A DNA stretch of 64,000 nt from Lachnospiraceae bacterium. GTDB taxonomy: Bacteria > Bacillota > Clostridia > Lachnospirales > Lachnospiraceae. The stretch spans positions 993,672 through 1,057,671 of the forward strand of contig LR698958.1 of assembly GCA_902381685.1 (NCBI GenBank). Direction: 5' to 3'. Below the pieces are notes generated by a model that was not told the origin of the DNA, searched no databases, and saw nothing but the letters and a program-made list of their open reading frames with translations. This document shows, piece after piece, positions 43,537-51,961 of this stretch (its first letter is position 1; every line of letters starts with the position of its first letter). A program made the translations under genes and the position numbers.

Positions 43537-44436
43537 TTACTTTTTCTTTTCCGGCAACTGAACGAGAACAACCGCCATAAAAACGATTACACAGCCGACA
43601 ATCTCTTTAGCACTTAATGCTTCACCTAAAATAATCCAGCCCGCCAGTACAGAAATAACCGATTCAAGACTTAAAATCATTGAAGCGACAGTGGGACTTA
43701 TATTTTTCTGCCCGATAACCTGCAGTGTATAAGCAACGCCACAGGACATGACTCCTGCATATAAAATCGGCACGATTGCATCTAACATTGCAGCAGGATT
43801 TGGATTTTCCACCAATATTGCACCGATAACGCTGATAAAACCGCTGACAAAGAACTGAATGGCAGACAAGACGACACCGTCTGCTTTCGGAGAAAAATGA
43901 TCAATGATTAAAATATGTATTGCAAACAAAATGGCACAGACAAGTATAAGAAAATCTCCTTTTCCAATAGAAAAATTTTCATTTATGCAAAGCAGATATA
44001 ATCCGATAACTGCCATAACGGCGCCCAGCCATATTTTCTTTGCAATCTTTTTGCCAAAAAATAATTCTATCAGCGGTACGATAATAATATACAAAGTTGT
44101 AATAAATCCCGCTTTTCCTACAGTGGTATGCTGGATTCCCATTTGCTGAAGCAGGCTCGCACCGCAAAGAGCGATACCACAGCAAACGCCTCCTATCCAT
44201 TCTGTTTTTTGATTCTTTCTCTTTTCTTCCAATGTTTGATTTTTTAAAAGGGGATTTTTCTTTGAGCGGTATACGATTAACGGAATTAACACCGTTCCAC
44301 CGATCAAAAATCTGGCAGCATTAAAAGTAAACGGACCTATGTAGTCCATTCCTACACTTTGTGCCACAAAAGCAGTCCCCCAAATGACTGCCGTCAATAA
44401 AAGTAATATACTGTTTCTTATTTTTTCTTTTTGCAT
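43537..44436 (-). CDS. EamA/DMT-superfamily transporter (10 TM)
   Basis: A 299-residue membrane protein with two EamA repeats of five helices. The first repeat starts ILLLLTAVIWGTAFVAQSVG, and the second one lies from about residue 155 (FLILVCAILFAIHILIID), ending GWIILGEALSAKEIVGCVIV with the conserved GE-x-L-s motif. These are drug/metabolite exporters or importers; substrate unknown. It starts after a palindromic site near 44480. Confidence 0.88.
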   Translation of the reverse strand: MQKEKIRNSILLLLTAVIWGTAFVAQSVGMDYIGPFTFNAARFLIGGTVLIPLIVYRSKKNPLLKNQTLEEKRKNQKTEWIGGVCCGIALCGASLLQQMGIQHTTVGKAGFITTLYIIIVPLIELFFGKKIAKKIWLGAVMAVIGLYLLCINENFSIGKGDFLILVCAILFAIHILIIDHFSPKADGVVLSAIQFFVSGFISVIGAILVENPNPAAMLDAIVPILYAGVMSCGVAYTLQVIGQKNISPTVASMILSLESVISVLAGWIILGEALSAKEIVGCVIVFMAVVLVQLPEKKK

Positions 44437-44472
44437 AATTTCTGCCCCCTGCTAAACTTTCCTATAGATACT

Positions 44473-44492
44473 GTTACAATATGTATTGCAAC
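44473..44492. promoter_or_regulatory. 20-nt palindrome upstream of the EamA gene (operator candidate)
   Basis: Two 10-nt half sites, GTTACAATAT and GTATTGCAAC (18 of 20 symmetric), contain a TTGCAA that could also be a -35 on the minus strand. A repressor of MarR or GntR type would fit, but none is adjacent. Confidence 0.45.
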
Positions 44493-44493
44493 A

Positions 44494-44530
44494 TAAAAAT
44501 ATCTTTGGACAAAACGCCCAAAGATATTTT
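44494..44530 (-). terminator. Terminator of the nfnAB operon
   Basis: A perfect 13-bp stem (44518-44530 with 44496-44508) with a 9-nt loop is followed by a T run on the minus strand, 34 nt after the NfnB stop. Confidence 0.9.
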
Positions 44531-44563
44531 ACAGTAGTTCTTCTAAATAATCTATATCACTCT

Positions 44564-45952
44564 CTATTTGTTTGAAAGATATTCGTGAATTCCTTTTGCA
44601 CCTGCTTTTCCTGCACCCATCGCTAAAATAACAGTTGCTGCACCTGTTACGGCATCACCACCGGCATAAACACCTTCTTTTGTTGTTTTTCCTGTTTCTT
44701 CTTCCGCAACGATACATTTCCATTTATTAATTTCCAGTCCTTCTGTTGTTGAAGAAATTAATGGGTTTGGAGATGTACCGAGTGACATGATAACTGTATC
44801 CAAATCGATTGTAAATTCAGAGTCAGGTACTTCGATAGGACGTCTTCTTCCTGACGCATCAGGTTCTCCCAATTTCATTTTTACACAAACCATACCTTTT
44901 ACATATCCGGCATCATCTACTAAAATTTCTTTTGGATTTGTCAATAAATCAAAGATGATTCCTTCCTCTTTTGCGTGGTGAATTTCTTCCACTCTGGCAG
45001 GAAGTTCTTCTTCACTTCGGCGATATACGATATGAACTTCTGCTCCAAGACGAAGTGCTGTTCTCGCAGCGTCCATGGCAACGTTACCACCACCGATAAC
45101 GGCTACTTTGTGACCGGCAGCGATAGGAGTATCGTAAGATTCATCAAAAGCTTTCATCAGGTTGCTTCTTGTCAAGTATTCGTTTGCTGAGAATACTCCG
45201 TTTGCATTTTCTCCCGGAATACCCATGAATTTTGGAAGACCTGCACCGGAACCGATAAATACTGCCTCAAATCCTTCTTCTTCAATTAACTGGTCAATTG
45301 TTGTTGACTTACCGATAACAACGTTTGTTTCAAATTTAACGCCCAATTCTTTTACTTTTTCAATTTCTTTGGCTACTACAGCATGTTTTGGAAGACGGAA
45401 CTCAGGGATACCGTATACCAATACACCACCCAATTCATGAAGCGCCTCAAATACAGTTACTTCATATCCCAATTTTGCTAAGTCTCCCGCACATGTAAGG
45501 CCGGCAGGACCCGAACCGATAACGGCTACTTTGTGACCGTTTGTTTTCTCTGCTCCGACCGGTTTGATATTATTTTCAAGAGCGTAATCTGCTACGAATC
45601 TCTCCAATTTACCTATAGATACAGGTTCACCTTTGATACCGCGAATACATTTTCCTTCACACTGTGACTCCTGTGGACATACACGACCGCAGACAGCAGG
45701 AAGTGCTGAAGATTGTCCGATTACTTTGTATGCTTCCTCAATGTTTCCTTCTTTAACTTCTTTGATAAATGCCGGAATATTGATAGAAACAGGACAGCCT
45801 TCGATACATTTTGCATTCTTACAGTTAATACATCTTGTAGCCTCTTCCATCGCTTCTTCTTTATTGTATCCTAAACATACTTCTTCAAAATTTTTAGCAC
45901 GAACTTCCGGTTCCTGTTCTCTTACCGGAACTTTTTTTAATACATCAGCCAT
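44564..45952 (-). CDS. nfnB: NADPH-dependent NfnB/GltA-like flavoprotein (large subunit)
   Basis: A 462-residue protein often labelled glutamate synthase small subunit (GltA). It has N-terminal 4Fe-4S cysteines (CINCKNAKCIEGCPVSINIP and VCGRVCPQESQCEGKCIRG), an FAD fold (VIGSGPAGLTCAGDLAKLG) and an NADP fold (VIGGGNVAMDAARTALRLG). Beside it lies the small FAD/2Fe-2S subunit NfnA, so the pair is probably NfnAB, the electron-bifurcating ferredoxin-NADP transhydrogenase that couples NADH and reduced ferredoxin to NADPH. No gltB large subunit is here. TAATG overlap with the upstream gene. Confidence 0.9.
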   Translation of the reverse strand: MADVLKKVPVREQEPEVRAKNFEEVCLGYNKEEAMEEATRCINCKNAKCIEGCPVSINIPAFIKEVKEGNIEEAYKVIGQSSALPAVCGRVCPQESQCEGKCIRGIKGEPVSIGKLERFVADYALENNIKPVGAEKTNGHKVAVIGSGPAGLTCAGDLAKLGYEVTVFEALHELGGVLVYGIPEFRLPKHAVVAKEIEKVKELGVKFETNVVIGKSTTIDQLIEEEGFEAVFIGSGAGLPKFMGIPGENANGVFSANEYLTRSNLMKAFDESYDTPIAAGHKVAVIGGGNVAMDAARTALRLGAEVHIVYRRSEEELPARVEEIHHAKEEGIIFDLLTNPKEILVDDAGYVKGMVCVKMKLGEPDASGRRRPIEVPDSEFTIDLDTVIMSLGTSPNPLISSTTEGLEINKWKCIVAEEETGKTTKEGVYAGGDAVTGAATVILAMGAGKAGAKGIHEYLSNK

Positions 45953-46842
45953 TAGTTGTCACCTCCACAATGACCACACCCACCGTGATGTGTATCACCT
46001 TCCTGTAATTTTAGCATTGCACGTCCTTCTTCAGTTTTGTACATCTGCTGTCTTTTCATTGCCTGATCAAAGTCAACTAAATGTCCGTCAAATTCAGGAC
46101 CGTCTACACAGGCAAATTTGATTTCATCGCCAACCTGAAGACGACAGGCACCACACATACCCGTTCCGTCTACCATAATCGGATTCATACTTACGATTGT
46201 TGGAAGGTCTAACTGTTTTGTGAGCAGACAAACGAATTTCATCATAATCATTGGCCCGATTGCCACACATACATCGTATTTCTTACCTTCTTCTTTAACT
46301 AATTTTTCAATCATGCTTGTAACCATTCCTGCATGACCGTAAGAGCCGTCATCTGTACAGACATAGAGATTACCTGCAACCGCTTCCATCTCTTTCTCTA
46401 AAATAAGCATATTTTTCGTTTTGCAGCCGACGATAACATCTGCATCAATGCCTTTTTCACGAAGCCATTTTACCTGTGGATATACAGGTGCTGCTCCAAC
46501 TCCACCTGCTACAAACAACATCTTCTTATTCTTCAATGCTTCTAAATCTTCTGAAACAAATTCAGACGCACAGCCTAAAGGTCCTGTAAAATCTCTGAAA
46601 CTGTCTCCAACTTTCAATTCCGCCATCTTCTGAGTAGATGCGCCTACAATCTGGAATACAATTGTGATTGTTCCTTTTTCTCTGTCATAATCACAAATTG
46701 TCAGAGGTATTCTTTCTCCTTTATCATCGATTTTTACAATTACGAACTGACCTGGCTCACAATGTTTTGCAACTCTTGGTGCTTCCACGTCCATGAGATA
46801 AATTTTATCTGCAAGTTCTTCTGCTTTTAATATTTTATACAT
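45952..46842 (-). CDS. nfnA: NfnA-like FAD/2Fe-2S subunit (sulfide dehydrogenase family)
   Basis: A 296-residue protein with an FAD-binding beta barrel (HCEPGQFVIVKID, PLTICDYD), an NAD fold (MLFVAGGVGAAPVYPQVKW) and C-terminal 2Fe-2S cysteines (MCGACRLQVGDEIKFACVDGP). It resembles the PyrK/SudB/NfnA family. ATG at 46842 follows AAGGAGG. An extra Cys/His tail, THHGGCGHCGG, is visible. Confidence 0.9.
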   Translation of the reverse strand: MYKILKAEELADKIYLMDVEAPRVAKHCEPGQFVIVKIDDKGERIPLTICDYDREKGTITIVFQIVGASTQKMAELKVGDSFRDFTGPLGCASEFVSEDLEALKNKKMLFVAGGVGAAPVYPQVKWLREKGIDADVIVGCKTKNMLILEKEMEAVAGNLYVCTDDGSYGHAGMVTSMIEKLVKEEGKKYDVCVAIGPMIMMKFVCLLTKQLDLPTIVSMNPIMVDGTGMCGACRLQVGDEIKFACVDGPEFDGHLVDFDQAMKRQQMYKTEEGRAMLKLQEGDTHHGGCGHCGGDN

Positions 46843-46873
46843 CACGTGCCTCCTTAAATTTTCTCTATCTATA

Positions 46874-46902
46874 ATGATAAAACAACATTCATAAAATATC
46901 AA
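46874..46902 (-). promoter_or_regulatory. nfnAB promoter
   Basis: On the minus strand, TTGATA (46902-46897) and TATCAT (46879-46874) are exactly 17 nt apart, 32 nt before the ATG. Confidence 0.65.
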
Positions 46903-46937
46903 GTTTAATATTGGAAAGTATCTATCATTTTAGACGA

Positions 46938-46970
46938 TAAAAAGGCGACTGAATCGCAGCCGCCTTTTAA
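46938..46970 (-). terminator. Terminator of the alcohol dehydrogenase gene
   Basis: An 8-bp GC-containing stem (46961-46968 with 46940-46947) plus an inner 3-bp helix, followed by a T run on the minus strand, lies just after the stop. Confidence 0.85.
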
Positions 46971-46980
46971 AAATATTTTT

Positions 46981-48162
46981 TTAGAAATCAACTTCTGTTC
47001 CGTAGTAAATGCAAGTAAATAATCTTTCCATTGTTGCAGGATCGATTGCTCTAGGATTAGAACCTGTACAGGCATCTCCTACTGCATTTTCTGCGACTGC
47101 AGAAACTTTTTCTTTGAATTCATCTTCTTTGATTCCGAACTCTTTTAATGTAGCCGGAATTCCAAGAATAACATTAAATTCATTAATCTTTTCACATAAA
47201 CTGTTGATCAAAGATTGTTCTGAACTTCCTTCAAGTCCTACTCTGCGTGCGATTTCAGCGTAACGTTTTGCTGCAACAGGGTCTTTTGCATTGTATTTAA
47301 TAACATATGGAAGATACATTGCATTTGCAAGACCGTGTGTAATATGTCCTGTTGAGAAAGCAGCACCTGTTTTGTGTGCCATTGAATGTACAATTCCGAG
47401 CAAAGCATTGGAGAATGCCATACCTGCAAGACACTGTGCGTCATGCATTTTTGCTCTTGCTGTCATGTTTCCTCTAAATGATGCCGGTAAGTAATCAAAT
47501 ACCATTTCAATTGCCTGAATGGCAAGTGGATCTGTATATGCACAATTCAAAGTAGATACATATGCTTCGATGGCGTGTGTTAATGCGTCCATTCCCGTAT
47601 ATGCAACCTGGTGTGCCGGAAGTCCTTCTACAAGTTCTGAATCTACGATGGCAACATCTGGTGTAATGTTAAAGTCTGCCAAAGGATATTTGATTCCTTT
47701 TGCATAGTCTGTGATAACAGAGAATGCTGTTACTTCTGTTGCTGTTCCTGATGTAGATGGAATTGCAGCAAATTTTGCTTTCTGTCTTAATTCAGGGAAG
47801 TTAAATGGAATACATAAATCTTCAAATGTTACGTCCGGATACTCATAAAATGCCCACATTGCTTTAGCCGCATCAATCGGTGATCCTCCACCCATGGCAA
47901 CAATCCAGTCCGGTTCAAAAGCACGCATTGCCTCAGCGCCTTTCATAACTGTTTCTACAGATGGGTCCGGTTCAACACCTTCGAATAACTGAACTTCCAT
48001 ACCTGCTTCTTTTAAGTAGTTAACTGCTTTGTCTAAGAAGCCCTGACGTTTCATGGAGCCACCGCCAACTACAAGAATTGCTCTTTTACCTTTTAAGTTT
48101 TTCAGTTCTTCCAAACAACCTTTTCCGTGATAAATATCTCTTGGTAATGTAAATCTGCTCAT
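46981..48162 (-). CDS. Iron-containing (type III) alcohol dehydrogenase
   Basis: A 393-residue NAD(P)-dependent dehydrogenase, probably reducing an aldehyde or butyraldehyde to alcohol. Coenzyme motif GGGSPIDAAKAMWAF, the TSGTATEVTAFSVI segment, and metal ligands in GMDALTHAIEAYVST and GIVHSMAHKTGAAFSTGHITHG. It is monocistronic. A Rex operator lies in its promoter, so expression should rise when NADH accumulates, as expected of an enzyme that regenerates NAD in fermentation. Confidence 0.93.
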   Translation of the reverse strand: MSRFTLPRDIYHGKGCLEELKNLKGKRAILVVGGGSMKRQGFLDKAVNYLKEAGMEVQLFEGVEPDPSVETVMKGAEAMRAFEPDWIVAMGGGSPIDAAKAMWAFYEYPDVTFEDLCIPFNFPELRQKAKFAAIPSTSGTATEVTAFSVITDYAKGIKYPLADFNITPDVAIVDSELVEGLPAHQVAYTGMDALTHAIEAYVSTLNCAYTDPLAIQAIEMVFDYLPASFRGNMTARAKMHDAQCLAGMAFSNALLGIVHSMAHKTGAAFSTGHITHGLANAMYLPYVIKYNAKDPVAAKRYAEIARRVGLEGSSEQSLINSLCEKINEFNVILGIPATLKEFGIKEDEFKEKVSAVAENAVGDACTGSNPRAIDPATMERLFTCIYYGTEVDF

Positions 48163-48212
48163 TATTCTGCATCTCCTTTGAATATATTCTTTGTCAAATT
48201 TTCAACAATAAT

Positions 48213-48241
48213 ATTATACATCTGTTAAATATTTAACGCAA
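48213..48241 (-). promoter_or_regulatory. Alcohol dehydrogenase promoter with Rex operator
   Basis: On the minus strand, TTGCGT (48241-48236) and a perfect TATAAT (48218-48213) are 17 nt apart. The palindrome GTTAAATATTTAAC (48224-48237) fits the core GTTAA-N4-TTAAC of Rex sites and overlaps the spacer and -35. Confidence 0.85.
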
Positions 48242-48276
48242 TACTTTTTGATAAATTTATATCAATAATTTAAGTT

Positions 48277-49407
48277 TTATTGCTGAATATTTTCTTCTGT
48301 TTGTGTATCTAATTCTAAGTCATAATTTCGCACGGTAATTGCACTTGCTTTTCCCGTGGAATTTTCCACAAGTACGGCACTGAAAATCAGGTTTCCCTGT
48401 GGCATCGGAATAGATCCTATATATTTTTTCCAGTTTTCTTCAGTAGGCTCTGTTGTCCCAAAAGCATAGTATGCAGTAAATCCTTCTTTAACTTGAATCG
48501 TAATCTTTTCCTGCTGTTCATATAAGCCGCTTGAAGGAGAAACAATTGGCGCTTCCGTTATCGGAGTCTGAATTTTATACGTATGTTTTGTCAAAAGACT
48601 TGGAATTCCTTTCTTATTTACGGCAACCGCTCTTACAACCCACTCTCCTTCACCAAGAAGAATCGGAGTGTCTTTACGATATTTTGCACCGGAAGATTCA
48701 GTCGGTGTTGAACCGTCTAAAGTATAGTAAATATCATTTCCATTAGAATAGAATTTCAACTCCTGTTCATTATCATAGGAATCTTTTGTCAGAGAAAAGG
48801 AAGGAGTTTCCACAATGTAGCCGGAAAGAGCTGATAAAACCGAATCGGATTTACATTCTTCTAATAGTTTTGGAATCTCTTCCTTTTTATCAGACTTCAT
48901 ATAAACACGAATCAACCCTTTATAAAGACCAACATTGCTTTCCTGTCTTTCTATTTCATCTAGGAAAATCTTTTCAGCCGAATAGAAATCTTTCTTAGCC
49001 AAATATACATCTGCCATTCCGCTATATCCGTCCGCTCTTTTTTCATCTTTTTCTATGGCTGATTCAAAACGTCTGATCGCCGTATCGTATTTCTTTTTAT
49101 CAAGGGCATTATAGCCTCTCTTGATATAACCCGCATAAGATGTCTGGTAAAGTAATAAGCCGATTAGTATGATAAACAGTAAGGAAGATAAAATAAGTAT
49201 CATTTTTTTATGATGTTTTCTGCTTTTTTTCTTCGGTCTGCCGGTTGTTTTTTTTGTTCGATTTCCGCTTTGTAATTCGTTTCTTACATGTTCAGCAAGA
49301 ATTTCATCAAGTGAACTGTAATCGGGAACAATTCGTACTTCTTCTCCGCACATATCGCAATATAGTGAGCCTTCTCTTATTTCGGCACCGCATTTTCTAC
49401 ATCTCAC
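48277..49407 (-). CDS. Zinc-ribbon, TPR and chitobiase-C-like membrane protein
   Basis: A 376-residue protein. Order: an N-terminal zinc ribbon (CRKCGAEIREGSLYCDMCG), a basic segment, one transmembrane helix (MILILSSLLFIILIGLLLY), TPR repeats (about residues 95-185) and two beta domains resembling the chitobiase/beta-hexosaminidase C-terminal domain (YYTLDGSTPTESSGAKY and AYYAFGTTEPTEENWKKY). Function unknown; cell-surface binding or sensing is possible. The GTG at 49407 is coupled to folD by a TAGTG overlap. Confidence 0.8.
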   Translation of the reverse strand: MRCRKCGAEIREGSLYCDMCGEEVRIVPDYSSLDEILAEHVRNELQSGNRTKKTTGRPKKKSRKHHKKMILILSSLLFIILIGLLLYQTSYAGYIKRGYNALDKKKYDTAIRRFESAIEKDEKRADGYSGMADVYLAKKDFYSAEKIFLDEIERQESNVGLYKGLIRVYMKSDKKEEIPKLLEECKSDSVLSALSGYIVETPSFSLTKDSYDNEQELKFYSNGNDIYYTLDGSTPTESSGAKYRKDTPILLGEGEWVVRAVAVNKKGIPSLLTKHTYKIQTPITEAPIVSPSSGLYEQQEKITIQVKEGFTAYYAFGTTEPTEENWKKYIGSIPMPQGNLIFSAVLVENSTGKASAITVRNYDLELDTQTEENIQQ

Positions 49408-50255
49408 TATAATGCCTCCCTGTAAACCGCACTGACACAATTATACATAAGCATGGCTCTTGTCATGACTCCTACGCCTCCCGGTACGGGAGTGATTGCA
49501 CTTACTGTTTCCGCCACATCGTCAAAATCCACATCTCCGCATAAAGTATTATCTGCATTTCTATGGATACCAACATCAATTACAACAGCGCCCTGTTTTA
49601 AATATTCTTTTGTGATGAACTTAGGTTTTCCTATAGCCGCAACAACGATATCGGCACGTTTTGTTATTTCTTTTAGATTTTCCGTGTGGGAATGAGCGAT
49701 GGTAACCGTTCCATTTTCACGCAGCAGCAAAAGTGCAGTCGGTTTTCCCACATTATTGCTTCGACCGATAACGACACATTCTTTTCCTGCTATCTCAATT
49801 CCCGAACGTTTTAAAAGTTGGATAATTCCTGCAGGTGTACAGCATTCAAAGCCATTTTCGCCTATGCACAATTTTCCTATGTTCATCTCATGGAAACCGT
49901 CCACATCTTTTTCCGGTGAAATCGCCTGTGTAATCATTTCTTCATTCATATGGGACGGAAGCGGCAACTGAACAAGAATACCGTGTACATTGATATCCCC
50001 GTTTAGTTTTCCGATTAAATCCAACAGTTCATTTTCGGTAGTTTCTTCCGGCAACTCATAAGATAACGATTTAATACCTATATATTCACAATCTTTTTTC
50101 TTACCATTTACATATACTGTCGATGCCGCATCGTTTCCAACCTGAATAACTGCAAGACATACATCTTTTTCCTGTTGTTTGAGTTCTTCTACTTTTACTT
50201 TTAATTCGTTTTTTATTTCTAATGCGATTTTTTTTCCATCAATTAATCTCGGCAT
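49407..50255 (-). CDS. folD: Bifunctional methylene-THF dehydrogenase/cyclohydrolase FolD
   Basis: A 282-residue enzyme of one-carbon metabolism. Family marks: the Tyr/Lys active site in STVYVNGKKKDCEYIGI, HGILVQLPLPSHM, the NADP motif VIGRSNNVGKPTALLLL and the C-terminal TPVPGGVGVMTRAML. It follows fhs by 17 nt, the natural order for interconverting formate and 5,10-methylene-THF. Confidence 0.97.
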   Translation of the reverse strand: MPRLIDGKKIALEIKNELKVKVEELKQQEKDVCLAVIQVGNDAASTVYVNGKKKDCEYIGIKSLSYELPEETTENELLDLIGKLNGDINVHGILVQLPLPSHMNEEMITQAISPEKDVDGFHEMNIGKLCIGENGFECCTPAGIIQLLKRSGIEIAGKECVVIGRSNNVGKPTALLLLRENGTVTIAHSHTENLKEITKRADIVVAAIGKPKFITKEYLKQGAVVIDVGIHRNADNTLCGDVDFDDVAETVSAITPVPGGVGVMTRAMLMYNCVSAVYREAL

Positions 50256-50272
50256 CGTATCACCCCTTACAT

Positions 50273-51943
50273 TTAAAATAATCCGGTAATTTTTCCTTCT
50301 TCATTTACGTCAATTCCGTTTGCAGCAGGAACTTTCGGAAGTCCCGGCATTGTCATGACAGCACCTGTTAAAGCCACAACAAAACCTGCTCCCGCATTTA
50401 CATATACTTCTCTGATATGAATTGTAAAGTTTTCAGGACGTCCTAGCAATGTGGCATCATCAGACAGAGAATATTGATTTTTCGCCATACAAATTGGCAG
50501 ATTTCCAAATCCCATACTTTCAATTTTGGCCAGTTGCTTTTCTGCTGCCGGAGCATATTCCACGGAACCTGCACCGTATATTTCTTTTGAAATCGTTTCA
50601 ATTTTTTCTTTTAATGACAATTCATCGCTGTATAGTGTATGGAAATTACTTTCTTTCTTTTCAAGTGTTTCTAAAACTTTTTCTGCTAAAGCGATACCGC
50701 CTTCGCCACCCTTTTCCCATACTTCTGACAGAGCAAACTCACAGCCTCGCTCTTCGCAGAAGTTTTTGATGTATTCATTTTCTGCATCTGTATCTGTTAC
50801 GAATGAATTCAATGTAACAACAACAGGCACTCCGAATTTCTGTACGTTTTCAATATGTTTTTCTAAGTTTACAATTCCTTTTTTCAGTGCGTCTAAATTT
50901 TCTTCCGCCAAATCTTTTTTTGCAACACCGCCATTATATTTCAATGCTCTTACCGTGGCAACCAAAACAACAGCGTCCGGTTTTAAGTTTGCGCTTCTGC
51001 ATTTAATATCCATGAATTTTTCTGCACCCAAGTCAGCGCCGAATCCCGCCTCTGTGATGGCGATATCACATAATTTTAATGCTGTTTTTGTTGCACGGAC
51101 ACTGTTACAGCCGTGTGCAATGTTCGCAAAAGGTCCACCATGTACCAATGCAGGTGTATGTTCTAATGTCTGAATTAAATTTGGCTTAATTGCATCTTTA
51201 AGAAGAGCAGTCATTGCTCCTGTCGCTTCCAACTGATCTGCAGTCACCGGTTCTCCCGCAAAATTATAGGCAACAATAATCTTTCCTAATCTTTCTTTCA
51301 AATCCTGTAAATCATTTGCAAGGCATAAGATTGCCATAATTTCAGATGCTACCGTAATGACAAAATGGTCTTCGCGGACCATTCCGTCCATTTTATTTCC
51401 AAGTCCGACAACGATATTTCTCAGTACACGGTCATTCATGTCCAAGCATCGTTTCCACACAACCTGTCTTGGGTCAATCTGTAAAGCGTTTCCCTGTTGG
51501 ATATGGTTATCAAGCATAGCCGCCAACAGGTTATTTGCTGATGTAATTGCATGGAAGTCGCCTGTGAAATGTAAGTTTAAATCTTCCATAGGAACAACCT
51601 GTGCGTATCCTCCGCCTGCCGCACCGCCTTTTATACCAAAACAAGGTCCGAGAGAAGGTTCGCGAAGGGCAATAATTGCCTTTTTATTTAATTTTGCAAA
51701 TGCCTGTCCAAGACCTACGCTTGTGGTTGTCTTGCCCTCTCCTGCCGGCGTCGGATTGATGGCAGTTACCAATACTAATTTACCGTCTTTATTGTCTTTT
51801 GCTTTTTCCCATAATTCATCGGAAATTTTTGCTTTGTACTTTCCATAAAATTCTAAGTCGTCTTCCTGAATTCCTATGGAAGACGCCACCTCTTTAATGT
51901 GCTTCATCGTTGCTTCCTGTGCAATCTGAATATCTGTTTTCAT
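50273..51943 (-). CDS. fhs: Formate-tetrahydrofolate ligase
   Basis: A 556-residue ATP-dependent ligase of formate and THF. P-loop [35 protein letters not shown], and the [13 protein letters not shown]-terminal stretch are typical. With folD downstream it supplies C1 units for purines, formyl-Met and possibly acetogenic metabolism. It follows ftsK by 18 nt. Confidence 0.97.
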   Translation of the reverse strand: MKTDIQIAQEATMKHIKEVASSIGIQEDDLEFYGKYKAKISDELWEKAKDNKDGKLVLVTAINPTPAGEGKTTTSVGLGQAFAKLNKKAIIALREPSLGPCFGIKGGAAGGGYAQVVPMEDLNLHFTGDFHAITSANNLLAAMLDNHIQQGNALQIDPRQVVWKRCLDMNDRVLRNIVVGLGNKMDGMVREDHFVITVASEIMAILCLANDLQDLKERLGKIIVAYNFAGEPVTADQLEATGAMTALLKDAIKPNLIQTLEHTPALVHGGPFANIAHGCNSVRATKTALKLCDIAITEAGFGADLGAEKFMDIKCRSANLKPDAVVLVATVRALKYNGGVAKKDLAEENLDALKKGIVNLEKHIENVQKFGVPVVVTLNSFVTDTDAENEYIKNFCEERGCEFALSEVWEKGGEGGIALAEKVLETLEKKESNFHTLYSDELSLKEKIETISKEIYGAGSVEYAPAAEKQLAKIESMGFGNLPICMAKNQYSLSDDATLLGRPENFTIHIREVYVNAGAGFVVALTGAVMTMPGLPKVPAANGIDVNEEGKITGLF

Positions 51944-51961
51944 CTTTTTTCCTCCTTTGTT

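Noticed and set aside
44564-45952. Glutamate synthase small subunit
   Set aside because: No gltB neighbour and an NfnA-like partner, so NfnB is the better name.
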